DNA of 64,000 bases, from contig JAFTVF010000013.1 of the NCBI GenBank assembly GCA_017465865.1, positions 1 through 64,000 on the forward strand, given 5' to 3'. Source of the stretch: Clostridia bacterium (GTDB lineage Bacteria; Bacillota; Clostridia; Christensenellales; Borkfalkiaceae). The notes beneath the pieces were generated by a model. The model saw nothing but the letters and a program-made list of their open reading frames with translations. It made no database searches and was not told where the DNA came from. Positions 52,054-61,236 of the stretch are shown piece after piece. The position numbers and the translations under genes are program-made. Each line of letters starts with the position of its first letter. Position 1 is the stretch's first letter.

Positions 52054-52683
52054 TCAAAAAAATATTTTTGCAAGCACGTTGCGGTGCTTGATCGCCCAGC
52101 TCGGTACGATACCGATGATATCCTTTTCTTTATACAGACCTTTGAGCCGCGAACCGCCGTCTAAATATCGGCTGTCTTGGCTGATATTCCGATTATCGCC
52201 TAAGAAAAATATTTCGCCCTCGCCCACGGCGTATTCCTTAAAATCGTAATCCGCGCGATCGGTATAATACGCGTACGGCTCGTCCAGCGCCGTCCATTCG
52301 GTTGCGCCCGAATATTGAATTTCCAGCTTTCCGTCCGTGCAGCGCACCCGATCCCCCGCCTTTGCGATCAGGCGTTTGATAAGATATTCCGTACCGTCGG
52401 AAAATTCGGGATAATCGCCTACGTATACGACGATGACGTCGCCGTAATCCGCTTCGCCCGTATCCGTCTTTTTCATCAGCAGCTTTTCGCCGTCGGACAG
52501 GGTTTTGTACATGGACGAGCCGTCCACCTCCACCCTGCCGAACGTATTCGTCCAGTACACGCGAAAGCCCAAAAGCAAGGCGAATAAGAATAGGATCACG
52601 GCGTAAAAACGGATATTCGATCTCCGTTCCTTATCCCCGTAACAGGCTTCGTATAACTCGCTGTTTTTCAAATCCTTGTTCAT
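52054..52683 (-). CDS. lepB: Signal peptidase I
   Basis: A 209-residue type I signal peptidase. The start at 52683 overlaps the DUF951 stop (ATGA). One membrane anchor (about 26-44), then the Ser nucleophile S57 in GSSMYKTL, the general-base Lys K103 in YLIKRLIAKAGD, and GDNRNISQDSRYLD near the end. It cleaves secretory signal peptides outside the membrane. Confidence 0.92.
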   Translation of the reverse strand: MNKDLKNSELYEACYGDKERRSNIRFYAVILFLFALLLGFRVYWTNTFGRVEVDGSSMYKTLSDGEKLLMKKTDTGEADYGDVIVVYVGDYPEFSDGTEYLIKRLIAKAGDRVRCTDGKLEIQYSGATEWTALDEPYAYYTDRADYDFKEYAVGEGEIFFLGDNRNISQDSRYLDGGSRLKGLYKEKDIIGIVPSWAIKHRNVLAKIFF

Positions 52684-52868
52684 TCTTTCGCCTCGTTTTT
52701 CGGTGGCTTCACCCGTTTTTTCAATTCGTCCCGCATGAGATTGACGAACTTCCCGCAGGTCAGGCATTGCAATTTAATATCCGCGCCCACGCGCACGATC
52801 TGCCATTCCCGTCCCCCGCAAGGGTGCGGCTTTTTCATCGTCAATTTTTCATTGATTTCGTACGTCAT
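52680..52868 (-). CDS. DUF951-family small protein
   Basis: A 62-residue protein with KKPHPCGGREWQIVRVGADIK and LQCLTCGKF, typical of DUF951. The three Cys may bind zinc. Start at 52868 (MTYEIN) uses a TAATG overlap with the stop of the hydrolase-like gene; an ATG at 52877 is the alternative. Confidence 0.85.
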   Translation of the reverse strand: MTYEINEKLTMKKPHPCGGREWQIVRVGADIKLQCLTCGKFVNLMRDELKKRVKPPKNEAKE

Positions 52869-54595
52869 TACAGCCATAAAATATTCGTAACCGAAAATTC
52901 CTGTTCACCGAACGCGCAATCGAACACCAGCGCGTTACCGTTTTGGAAGCTGCCGAGCGGTCTGCCCAAGGTTTCGCCCTTGAAATCCTCCGCTTTGAGA
53001 ATGATCCGTTTCCATTTCCCCCCGCCTTTGACCTCGACAAGACAGCTGTACCGCTCCTCGCCCTTTTCCACGTCCGCGACTTCGACCGTTACCCAGATCT
53101 CCTGCGTTTCCTTGGAATACACGTCGAATTTGAGCAACGCGTTTTCGTCGGGGATATACCTCGGCGAGCTGATTTTATAGGTCTTGATCCCGCCCACGGA
53201 ATACACGCCGCGGATATCGCCGTAGCCCGTCGCGAGCTTGGGGATCGCTTCCTTTTCCAAAAAGATCTCGCCGACGGAATTTTCCTTGTTCTCCGCCACC
53301 GTAAAGCTCTCCGTTTCCTTGCCCGTGAACAGTATCCTGCTCTTGACCGCCGACGGGTCGGGATTAGACAGGCGCTTAGAAGTGATCTTGGACATCACGC
53401 GGAAACCGTTGATATATTTCGCGTACGCGTACACGAACACCGCCGTCGCACCCGCGAACGGCTTTACCTTACAGCCCGTCTGGCTATTCTTTACCGATCT
53501 GCCGTCCGTCTTGAAAATACACCGCCATTCGCGGTAGGTCGAACGGGTCTTGACGTCCGCCTCGGCGTAGAATACGCCCGCCTCTTCCAAAAGCCCTTCC
53601 TTGTCGCAATCCACCGTGATCTCCAACCCGTCGTCCGCTTCTTTTAAGGAAACGTTGAGGGTGTCGGGGATATAGATCTCTCTGCCTTTCAAATTCTTTT
53701 CCAAAAACAGATCGAGATCAGTCAGCCCGTACGGCCCGATACACGCGCCGCCGTCGGGCGAGTACACAAGCGCGTTGCCGTCGTCGTTGCCGATCCTCGA
53801 ATAGGTATCGTACGCACGGTCGCAATCGAACGCCGCGTCGCGGAGCGCGCAGAGCATGAGCACGGGGCATTTCACGTACGGCGCATACGACTGCGCCTCG
53901 ACCGCCGCGATATAACGGTGTCGATCGTCGCTGAGATTATACGCGCCGTTCCCGCCGAATTTCGCAACGTTTTGGAAAGAATGCCAGCCTGCCGCGTTGA
54001 TGGGCACACCGCATTTGACCTCGGGCGAGAGCATCGCGTGCCAAGCCAGCTCGCCACCGCCGCGCACGCCGACCACGCCGATATTGCTAACGTCCGTACG
54101 GAGCTTTAAGTATTTGATCGCATACAGCGCAACGTACGTCCATTCGAACCAACAAATGCCGTCGGCTTCGAGGTTATCCATATCGTACAGCCCTTTCGCC
54201 GTTTCAAAATTCGCGTAGGAAAGCGAATAGGGATAGACGGTGCGGAGCGTTCCCTCCTCGTCCGAATCCATTTTCCCCGAATAATCGGGCATAAGCACGG
54301 CGTAGCCTTTGTCGATAAAATACCGCATCAGCTCGTCGTCGTGGGCTTTGCCGAAATCGTGTAACAGCAACACGACGGGGCGTTTGTCCGCGCCTTTCGG
54401 TCTGCCGAACCGCGCGTAAATACGCACCGCGCCGTCGTCTACTGCGTGACCCGAAAAGGTAACGTGGCTGTACCGCACGCCCCTCTTGTCTTCGACACCC
54501 CATTCACTCGCGCTTAAAGGATAGTCCAGATTAAATTTTTTCCACAGGGAAACCGCACTTAAAATCGTACTCTTGTTTCCGTTTACCGTTTTCAT
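52868..54595 (-). CDS. Alpha/beta-hydrolase-fold protein with altered nucleophile
   Basis: A 575-residue protein. Residues about 40-310 form an alpha/beta hydrolase domain (VVLLLHDFGKAHDD; INAAGWHSFQ; VLMLCALRDAAFDCDRA with the Asp). The C-terminal about 260 residues are beta-rich and may bind carbohydrate. The nucleophile elbow reads GVVGVRGGGELAW, with Arg178 where Ser is expected; the codon is CGC, one base from AGC. If the sequence is right, the enzyme is probably inactive or uses other chemistry. No signal peptide. Confidence 0.75.
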   Translation of the reverse strand: MKTVNGNKSTILSAVSLWKKFNLDYPLSASEWGVEDKRGVRYSHVTFSGHAVDDGAVRIYARFGRPKGADKRPVVLLLHDFGKAHDDELMRYFIDKGYAVLMPDYSGKMDSDEEGTLRTVYPYSLSYANFETAKGLYDMDNLEADGICWFEWTYVALYAIKYLKLRTDVSNIGVVGVRGGGELAWHAMLSPEVKCGVPINAAGWHSFQNVAKFGGNGAYNLSDDRHRYIAAVEAQSYAPYVKCPVLMLCALRDAAFDCDRAYDTYSRIGNDDGNALVYSPDGGACIGPYGLTDLDLFLEKNLKGREIYIPDTLNVSLKEADDGLEITVDCDKEGLLEEAGVFYAEADVKTRSTYREWRCIFKTDGRSVKNSQTGCKVKPFAGATAVFVYAYAKYINGFRVMSKITSKRLSNPDPSAVKSRILFTGKETESFTVAENKENSVGEIFLEKEAIPKLATGYGDIRGVYSVGGIKTYKISSPRYIPDENALLKFDVYSKETQEIWVTVEVADVEKGEERYSCLVEVKGGGKWKRIILKAEDFKGETLGRPLGSFQNGNALVFDCAFGEQEFSVTNILWL

Positions 54596-54648
54596 AGTCC
54601 GAACCTGTTCCGTGTTTTATTTTTTATTTCTTATTTCTTATTTCTTAC

Positions 54649-57240
54649 TCAAAACCGTTCGACGCGCACCTTCGAGCCGCAGCTCTTTGTAGCGCCCGCT
54701 ACCAACAGTTTATTATCAATTCTGTGTTTTAGTTCCTCTACGTGGGAAATAAGCCCCACCGCAAAGGTCTTACTCAGCTTCCCGAGCACGTCCATTACCG
54801 TATCCACGAGCTTGTCGTCCAGCGTTCCGAACCCCTCGTCGAGGAAGAAAAATTCGATCGGGCGCAGGGATTTTTGACAGATCGCCGCACTCAGCGACAG
54901 CGCGAGCGACAGGGATACGAGAAAGGTTTCCCCGCCCGAGAGCGTTTTCACCGCGCGTAAGTTCCCGCCGTCGAGGTTGTCCCCGACCTTGAATTCCTTA
55001 TCGTACCGCAGAAAATACCGCCCGCCTGTCAAGGACAACAGCGTACGGCTCGCCGCCGTGCAGATCTCCTGTAAGTATTCCGAAGCGATAAACTCCAAAA
55101 ACCGATTGCCGCGAAGCAGCGCGCGCAGCTCGTCGCAGAGTTTTTTCGTTTTTTCCTTTTCCGCAAGCTCCTTTTCAAACGCGCGGTATTTTTCCCGAAG
55201 CTCGACGAGCCGTTTGTATTCCGTCTCCTCCGCCGCGATCCGCTTTTGCAAGCTATCCCGCGCGGTCTGCGCCGTCTGCTTTTGCGCCTTTGCAAGCGCA
55301 AGCGCGTTCTCGTCGTAGCCGTCGAATTTTTTACCGTCCGTTTCGCCGCATTTGCGTTTATAGAACTCGTATCCGTCGAAAAACTCTTTACACGCCGTCT
55401 TTGCCGTCTGCTCGTCGCCGAGGCTGTCCAGCAAGCCTTTCGCTTCCTCTACGCAAGAAAATCCGTTGTCTTTCAATGCGCTATTAAGGCTTTCCGACAG
55501 GCTTTGCTCCGTTTCCCGCGCCTTTGCGTAAAGCGCCGACTGTCTTTCGTATTCCGCGCGGAGCGCGTTCGAGCGGTCCTGCGTTTTGTCGATATCCGCT
55601 TGCAGCTTCGCTTTGGACGACTGCAAGTTTTCCAAACGGGCTTGAAGCTCTCCTAAATCGCCGAGCGCACGGATCTGCGCCGTCTTTTCCTGCGCCGCTT
55701 TGAGCGCCTCGCGGTACAGCTTGCCCTGCTCTTTTACGCTTTCCTTTTTCTGTTCGTTCAGCTCGTACGCGTGCTTGCGTTTTTCCAGCTCCGTCAGCTG
55801 GTTTTTCAACGCCTTGCGCTGCTTCTCGGTCTGCTTGAACCGCAGATTGATCTCCGCGATATCCAAGATCCCGTCCGCTTCCCCCAGCGTGTATTTTTTC
55901 AGGAGCGTTGAAATATCCGCTTGCGTTTGCGGATATTTTTCCGCAAGCCCGCGCAGGTCTTTCCGCACCTCGCCGTACGCGTCCACGAGCAACAACTCTT
56001 TGCAGTTATGTTTCAAATAATCAAGCAGAGTTTCGTCCTCGCCGAGCGCAACGATTTCCTTTTCCAGCCGTTCCGCCTGCGCTGTAAAATCCTCCGCCTC
56101 GCACGCTTTGTTCAGGCGTTTGTATTCTTCCACGCATTTATTCAAAAGTGCTTCCGCGTCCCGTTCGGCTTTGAGTTCCTTTTCCGCGCCTTTGATTTTA
56201 TCCAAGGTTACCGACAGATTGACGATTTTTTCGTCGAAATTTTCTTCCGTAAGCGTTTGTTTGAGCCGTTCCAAGCTCCCTTGCGCGACGGTCAATTCCT
56301 CCTGTGCGGTTTTTGCCAAACGCTGTGCGCTCTGCATTTCCCTGCGGTTAGTTTCCAGCGCGTCCGCTTCCCGTTTTACGGCTTTCGCCAAAGGGATACG
56401 CTCCGTCTGCTCCCGTTTTTTCAGCATTTCAGGAAGCCGCTGTTCGTGCAAGAAAAGCCGCCGTTTCGCCTCGTCGTATTCCCGCTTTTCCCTATCGAGC
56501 GCGGTCGCTGTTTCCAGCGCCGTTTCCGCGGTTTTCAAGGCTTGCTCCGCTTGTATAAGCGATTTTTTCAGCTCCTCGATCTCCGCTTGTTTTTGCGTAA
56601 CGGTCTCCTCGCCCCCGATATCGTTCTGTTCCATCTTCGCGCGCACGAGGTTGACCTCTTCTTCCGCGCGATAGTATTTCTCGTTCGCCGCTTTCGTCAG
56701 TTTTTCCCCGTACTTTTCCAAATCGAACAGTCTGGAAACGAGCTTCACCCGCTCGGAGGTAGGCGCTTTGACGAGCGCCGCAAAATCCCCCTGCGGAAGC
56801 GCGATGCACATCTTGAAATCGTCGAAGGTCAGCCCGATGATCTCCTCTAACCGTCTGTCCACGTCCCGCGTGCCCTCCGCCAAGGCGAGAAGCCCGCCGT
56901 CTATCGCGTATTCGTACAAAAACGCTTTCGCCGAACCGCTTTTTCTCTTGCGTTCTCTACGCACGCGGTAGATATGCCGTACCCCCTCCGTCGTGATCTC
57001 GAAATCGAATACCACGTACGCGCTGTCAAGGTTGTAATGGATACAGTCGTTCATCGAGCCTTCGCTGCGCTCGATCTTGCCGTAAAGGGCTAAGTGGATA
57101 CAGTCGAGTATCGTGCTCTTACCGCTGCCCGTGTCCCCGAAAATACCGAATACGCCGCCCGCAAGCAGGGCGCGGAAATCGATTTCCGTCCGCTCTGAAA
57201 AGCTGTGTATTCCGCAAAATTCAAGATATACGGGCTTCAT
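54649..57240 (-). CDS. sbcC: Exonuclease subunit SbcC (Rad50-like)
   Basis: An 863-residue SMC-like ATPase: Walker A GDTGSGKSTILDC near 35-47, long coiled coils (about 180-700), and signature/Walker B LSGGETFLVSLSLALSLS and FFLDEGFGTLD. It lacks a clear CxxC zinc hook; the coil centre near 400-440 has only isolated Cys. It works with SbcD to process hairpin and blocked DNA ends. 27 bases after sbcD. Confidence 0.92.
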   Translation of the reverse strand: MKPVYLEFCGIHSFSERTEIDFRALLAGGVFGIFGDTGSGKSTILDCIHLALYGKIERSEGSMNDCIHYNLDSAYVVFDFEITTEGVRHIYRVRRERKRKSGSAKAFLYEYAIDGGLLALAEGTRDVDRRLEEIIGLTFDDFKMCIALPQGDFAALVKAPTSERVKLVSRLFDLEKYGEKLTKAANEKYYRAEEEVNLVRAKMEQNDIGGEETVTQKQAEIEELKKSLIQAEQALKTAETALETATALDREKREYDEAKRRLFLHEQRLPEMLKKREQTERIPLAKAVKREADALETNRREMQSAQRLAKTAQEELTVAQGSLERLKQTLTEENFDEKIVNLSVTLDKIKGAEKELKAERDAEALLNKCVEEYKRLNKACEAEDFTAQAERLEKEIVALGEDETLLDYLKHNCKELLLVDAYGEVRKDLRGLAEKYPQTQADISTLLKKYTLGEADGILDIAEINLRFKQTEKQRKALKNQLTELEKRKHAYELNEQKKESVKEQGKLYREALKAAQEKTAQIRALGDLGELQARLENLQSSKAKLQADIDKTQDRSNALRAEYERQSALYAKARETEQSLSESLNSALKDNGFSCVEEAKGLLDSLGDEQTAKTACKEFFDGYEFYKRKCGETDGKKFDGYDENALALAKAQKQTAQTARDSLQKRIAAEETEYKRLVELREKYRAFEKELAEKEKTKKLCDELRALLRGNRFLEFIASEYLQEICTAASRTLLSLTGGRYFLRYDKEFKVGDNLDGGNLRAVKTLSGGETFLVSLSLALSLSAAICQKSLRPIEFFFLDEGFGTLDDKLVDTVMDVLGKLSKTFAVGLISHVEELKHRIDNKLLVAGATKSCGSKVRVERF

Positions 57241-57267
57241 GCGTATCCTCCTATTTTTTGTTCCGTT

Positions 57268-58425
57268 CTATTCCTGCACTTCCGCAAGGGTGGTGAGAAA
57301 CAGGGTTTTGAGTTCGGGCTTCGGCTGGGTATCGTAAGCCGATTTATAAAAGGCGTCGAACAAGGCTTCGTCCGAAAGTCCTCTGCGCGTTTCAAATTCC
57401 AACCGCTCCTCCGTCCGTATCTCCGTCAAAAGGGAAACGAGGTTTTTCTTCTGCGACAGCGCCGCGGTATCCGAAGAAGTCAACGGCGCGGTAAGCAACA
57501 GTTTCAGCTCTGCGAAGTTGTCGGGGTAGTTATCCAAAAGCGCCAACGCGTTCTCCACGCTGTCCGCTTCCAGACGGACGAGCTTTTTCCCTTTCGTCAA
57601 GGGCAGATCGCGCAGATTCTCCACGCCCGAACCGTTCAAGTCGAACACCTTTACGGACTTGTCCGCGCGTTCGTCGAAAGCGTATTGCAACGGCGAACCG
57701 CTGTAATAGCAATTCCCTTTGCCCATACGCTGTTTTTTATGCAAATGCCCCAGCGCGATATAGTCCGTATCAGGCAACGCAGTATACGGGATCGCACGCG
57801 CGCCGCCGAGGTCGATCTCCCGTTCGCCGTCCGAGACCTCGCCTCCCGCCACGAAGATATGCGCCACGAACACCGACGGGAGTTTGTCCGCGTTATGCTC
57901 CGCGCCCTCCGCGATCCATTTTTGCATCTGCTCGATATAGGGCAATTCCGACTTTTCTTCCTTAAACCTCGCCTCGTTGGGATAAGGCAATGCGGAAATA
58001 TACGCCCGCTCGCCCGCGCCGTTTTCGAAAACCGCGTAGCCCTTGCCCGAAAGCACGGGACGGGTCTTTCTATTGCTCGCGCCCGTTTTCAAGGGCTTGC
58101 GCGCGTTGCCAACGACGAATATCCCTTGATCTTCGGACAGAGGCGCGACTGCCGACAGCCGTACGCCGTCGTCGTGGTTACCGCTGATGATCAGCACCGC
58201 GCGGTCGTCGCCCGCTATGCGTTTGATCTTCGTAAAAAACAAGTCCTCGGCTTCCGCGCTCGGCGTGTAGGTATCGAAGATATCCCCTGCGATCAGGACG
58301 AGCTCGATTTCTTCCTTGTCGCAGATTTCGACGATCTCGTCGAGGACTTCCGCTTGCTCGTCGAGGCGTTCTCTGCCCATCAGGCGTTTGCCGATATGCC
58401 AATCGGACGTATGCAGTATTCTCAT
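57268..58425 (-). CDS. sbcD: Exonuclease subunit SbcD (Mre11-like)
   Basis: A 385-residue metallophosphoesterase. MRILHTSDWHIGKRL, LIAGDIFDTYTPSAEA, ISGNHDDG, AHIFVAGGEVSDGERE and YIALGHLHKKQ are the phosphoesterase motifs. It is the nuclease of the SbcCD complex. GAGGAGG precedes the ATG. Confidence 0.94.
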   Translation of the reverse strand: MRILHTSDWHIGKRLMGRERLDEQAEVLDEIVEICDKEEIELVLIAGDIFDTYTPSAEAEDLFFTKIKRIAGDDRAVLIISGNHDDGVRLSAVAPLSEDQGIFVVGNARKPLKTGASNRKTRPVLSGKGYAVFENGAGERAYISALPYPNEARFKEEKSELPYIEQMQKWIAEGAEHNADKLPSVFVAHIFVAGGEVSDGEREIDLGGARAIPYTALPDTDYIALGHLHKKQRMGKGNCYYSGSPLQYAFDERADKSVKVFDLNGSGVENLRDLPLTKGKKLVRLEADSVENALALLDNYPDNFAELKLLLTAPLTSSDTAALSQKKNLVSLLTEIRTEERLEFETRRGLSDEALFDAFYKSAYDTQPKPELKTLFLTTLAEVQE

Positions 58426-58487
58426 CGCCTGACCTCCTCTCCGCGCGGGGTTTTTTCTGAATTTTTCAAAAAGGCAGGCAAAACGCC

Positions 58488-58516
58488 TTGCTTTTGTTTT
58501 TGAAAAAAGCTATAAT
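58488..58516 (+). promoter_or_regulatory. Promoter of the DnaD-type gene
   Basis: TTGCTT (58488-58493), 17 bases, TATAAT (58511-58516). It would give a leader of about 180 bases before 58702, including a CACCC/GGGTG hairpin at 58529-58542. Confidence 0.6.
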
Positions 58517-58560
58517 AGACGTACTCTCACCCGAGCGGGTGCAGATACCTATACTATTTT

Positions 58561-58589
58561 ATTATACACCATTTGTTTGAAGAAAGCAA
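58561..58589 (-). promoter_or_regulatory. Promoter of sbcD-sbcC
   Basis: On the minus strand TTGCTT (58589-58584), 17 bases, TATAAT (58566-58561). It faces the rightward promoter, so the two start regions overlap. Bases 58590-58700 show no gene. Confidence 0.6.
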
Positions 58590-58701
58590 GAAAAGTGAAA
58601 GGCAAGAGCAAAATTTTTCCCAATTTACATACGGCTTATTCCGAAAAATCACTCGCTTTTCACGGCTTTACGGCGCAAGCGGCGGATAAAAGGGAGTTTT
58701 T

Positions 58702-60435
58702 ATGGCTTTCTGTTCTTTTTCCAAGGACAACGACGGGAATTTTTATACCATCGTCGAAAACAAATTCATCACCAAATACCTGCCCGAAGCGGACGGATTT
58801 GCCGTAAAAGTCTATCTTTACGGCTTGTATCTGTGCGAAAATACCGACAGTGAATTTTCACTCTCGTCCATGGCAGAGGTACTCCGCACCACCGAGGAAA
58901 ATATCCGCGAAGCGTTTGCATTCTGGGAAGATTACGACCTTGTGGAGATCCTCGCCAAAGAGCCGTTCACCGTGCAGTATCTGCCCGTAAAATCGGCAGT
59001 CGGCCGTCCGAAAAAGATCCGCTACGAGCAGTACGCCGATTTCAACAAAGAATTACAGCGCAAAATGCAAAAGGTCGGGAAATTCGTTTCCTCGGGCGAT
59101 TACCTCAAATATATGCGTTTCCTCGAAGAAAACACGATGCAGCCGCAAGCGTTTTTGCTGATTGCCGAGTACTGTATCAACAAACAGGGCGAGGCGATCT
59201 CCCCCGCCTATATCTTTAACAAAGCCAAAAAACTCATTCGTCAGGGGCATACGACCTACGAACAGGTAGAAAAAGAACTGTCCAGCTATAACGCGCACGA
59301 GGGCGATCTGCTCGCCGTATTTTCCGCGCTGTCTATCTATCAGCGCAATCCCGACGAAACGGATTACGCGTTGTTTGCGAAATGGACGGAAAAGCTCGGG
59401 TTTACCAAGGACGGCGTAATCGCCGCGGCGAAAAAACTCAAACGCGGGTCTATGAATTCCCTCGATCTGACTTTGGACGAGCTTGCGGAAAAAGGCAAGA
59501 CGGAAGCAAAGGAAATCGAGCAGTACCTGACCGAACGGGAGCTGCTTGCCAACCTCACTTTCCGTATCGGCAGAAAACTGGGCGTAAAGGTGCAAAATCC
59601 CGCTACCTATATCGACGAATACACCGAAAAATGGTACACTTTCGGGTTTGAAGAAACCTCACTGCTCGATCTCGCGCTGTTTTGCTTGAAGACGGAGCGC
59701 GGCGATTTCGATTCCATGCACGCGCTGGTGCAACAGCTCTTTTCCGACGGCGTGGTGTCCAAGGACGGCGTAAAGGAATTTTTGAAAGAAAAGAACGCCG
59801 AACTCAAACTGTTCACGAAAATACAGTCCGTGTGCGGCGGTTTACGCAAGAGCCCTACCAACCTTGCTTTTATCAAGACTTGGCGGGAATGGAAATTCAA
59901 CGACGAAATGATAATAGAGGCGGCAAAGCGCAGCGCGGCGAGCGGCAGTCCGATCCCCTATATGAACAAGATCCTTTCCGACTGGAAGCGCGCGGAGATC
60001 TATTCCTTGCAGGCGATCCCCGCCGCCCCGACCGCTACGGCAACCGCCCCTGCACGCGGGTTTGTCAACCCCGCCGTAGAAGCGGTGAATGCGAAAGCGG
60101 ACAGAGAACGGTACTATTCGTTGCTGCGTGAAAAGGCGCAGGCACGCGCGGATAAATTCGTAGCGAAAGCCAACGGCAACGCACGGTTTAAGGAGATCAC
60201 GGCGGAGCTGTCGAGAATGGAGATCGCGCTTGCAAAGGCGGAAGTATTCGAGCCGAAGCAATTGCCCGTGCTCGAAGAACAAAAAAGCGCGTTGCTCGTC
60301 GAACGCAGTAAAATACTCAAAGGTTTAGGCATCGCCGAAGCGGAATTATTACCGCAGTTCAGCTGTCGAAAATGCTCGGACACGGGCTTTTTGAAAAGCG
60401 GCGCGGCTTGTAACTGCTACAACCCCCAAGCGTAA
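58702..60435 (+). CDS. DnaD-domain replication protein with DnaI-like zinc tail
   Basis: A 577-residue protein: N-terminal winged helix (about 1-95, SLSSMAEVLRTTEENIREAFAFWEDYDLV), two DnaD/DnaB2-type helical domains (about 130-230 and 330-430), an Ala/Pro linker (about 440-465), a charged helix, and a C-terminal cysteine motif CRKCSDTGFLKSGAACNC. The last motif is typical of the N-terminal zinc domain of DnaI/DnaC helicase loaders, but no AAA+ domain follows. It probably helps load DnaB (45559-47061) at replication restart or initiation. AAGGGAG precedes the ATG. Confidence 0.82.
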   Translation: MAFCSFSKDNDGNFYTIVENKFITKYLPEADGFAVKVYLYGLYLCENTDSEFSLSSMAEVLRTTEENIREAFAFWEDYDLVEILAKEPFTVQYLPVKSAVGRPKKIRYEQYADFNKELQRKMQKVGKFVSSGDYLKYMRFLEENTMQPQAFLLIAEYCINKQGEAISPAYIFNKAKKLIRQGHTTYEQVEKELSSYNAHEGDLLAVFSALSIYQRNPDETDYALFAKWTEKLGFTKDGVIAAAKKLKRGSMNSLDLTLDELAEKGKTEAKEIEQYLTERELLANLTFRIGRKLGVKVQNPATYIDEYTEKWYTFGFEETSLLDLALFCLKTERGDFDSMHALVQQLFSDGVVSKDGVKEFLKEKNAELKLFTKIQSVCGGLRKSPTNLAFIKTWREWKFNDEMIIEAAKRSAASGSPIPYMNKILSDWKRAEIYSLQAIPAAPTATATAPARGFVNPAVEAVNAKADRERYYSLLREKAQARADKFVAKANGNARFKEITAELSRMEIALAKAEVFEPKQLPVLEEQKSALLVERSKILKGLGIAEAELLPQFSCRKCSDTGFLKSGAACNCYNPQA

Positions 60436-60443
60436 ATAGTATG

Positions 60444-60476
60444 AAAAAAGCACCCCGCAAAGGGGGTGTTTTTTTT
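60444..60476 (+). terminator. Terminator of the DnaD-type gene
   Basis: CACCCC and GGGGTG with flanking A and T runs form a stem followed by T8. The remaining bases to 60558 hold no gene. Confidence 0.88.
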
Positions 60477-60558
60477 GATATTTTCCTTAAAATCTCCGCA
60501 CATAAGCCGTTCCAAAAGAGTGCCATTCAGATTTGAACGGGTAAAAAATAATGATCTA

Positions 60559-60834
60559 TTAAAATAAGTCTGAATGTGTGCCTGTACGGACAAGCGATAA
60601 AATCAATACGTCTTCGAAAATCTCGTACACCAACAACCAGTCGGGCTCGATATGACACTCTCGACAACCTTTATAAAGCCCTACCAAGCTATGGTCGCGG
60701 TATCTTTCTTCGAGCTTTTCACCGTTTGCGAGTTTCTCGATTACATAAAAGAGTTTATCTAAATCTTTTCCGCGCTTTTGGGCTTGCTTTACGTCTTTTT
60801 CAAAACGGTTCGTAGCTTTAATGATATACTTCAT
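60559..60834 (-). CDS. yafQ: YafQ-family mRNA interferase toxin
   Basis: A 91-residue RelE-superfamily toxin: ATNRFEKDVKQAQKRGKDLDKL at the N-terminus, then DHSLVGLYKGCRECHIEPDWLLVYEI and SLVRTGTHSDLF, matching the conserved His and Arg of YafQ. It cuts mRNA on the ribosome unless bound by the antitoxin. Its ATG overlaps the antitoxin stop. Confidence 0.92.
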   Translation of the reverse strand: MKYIIKATNRFEKDVKQAQKRGKDLDKLFYVIEKLANGEKLEERYRDHSLVGLYKGCRECHIEPDWLLVYEIFEDVLILSLVRTGTHSDLF

Positions 60835-61091
60835 ACGCCAAGAGCCGCCTTAAAATCATTGATATTCGAATACCCTACCGCGTTTTTATCTTGTGCGAGC
60901 CGTCTTCCCTCTTCTATCGCATCAAGGGTTATTTTATTCGGCTTGCGAATTTCAAAGGGTATACCGCCGTAACTGATTGCCTGTCGCAAAAACAAATTCA
61001 ACGCCGTGGACATATCAAGCCCTAATTCCTCGAAAAGCTCGCTTGCCTGTTGCTTAACCTTTTCTTCTACCCTTACGTTTATAGTGGTCAT
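60831..61091 (-). CDS. dinJ: DinJ/RelB-family antitoxin
   Basis: An 86-residue antitoxin with an N-terminal ribbon-helix-helix (MTTINVRVEEKVKQQASELFEELGLDMSTALNLFLRQ) and a C-terminal toxin-binding tail. It neutralises YafQ and represses the operon. AGGAGG lies 7 bases before the ATG. Confidence 0.92.
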   Translation of the reverse strand: MTTINVRVEEKVKQQASELFEELGLDMSTALNLFLRQAISYGGIPFEIRKPNKITLDAIEEGRRLAQDKNAVGYSNINDFKAALGV

Positions 61092-61116
61092 AATTCAATC
61101 CTCCTTGTATTTACTC

Positions 61117-61154
61117 TGTATATACATTATACGCATAAAACAACATTTTGTCAA
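61117..61154 (-). promoter_or_regulatory. dinJ-yafQ promoter and operator
   Basis: On the minus strand TTGACA (61154-61149), 17 bases, TATAAT (61131-61126). The palindrome TGTATATACA (61117-61126) touches the -10 box and is the probable antitoxin site. Bases 61155-61236 hold no gene. Confidence 0.8.
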
Positions 61155-61236
61155 GGGGTTTTTGAAAAATTTTTCCCGTTTCTGAAAAAACTGCAATATG
61201 CTTACATACTTTGATTATAAGAATTTTTTTCAATCC

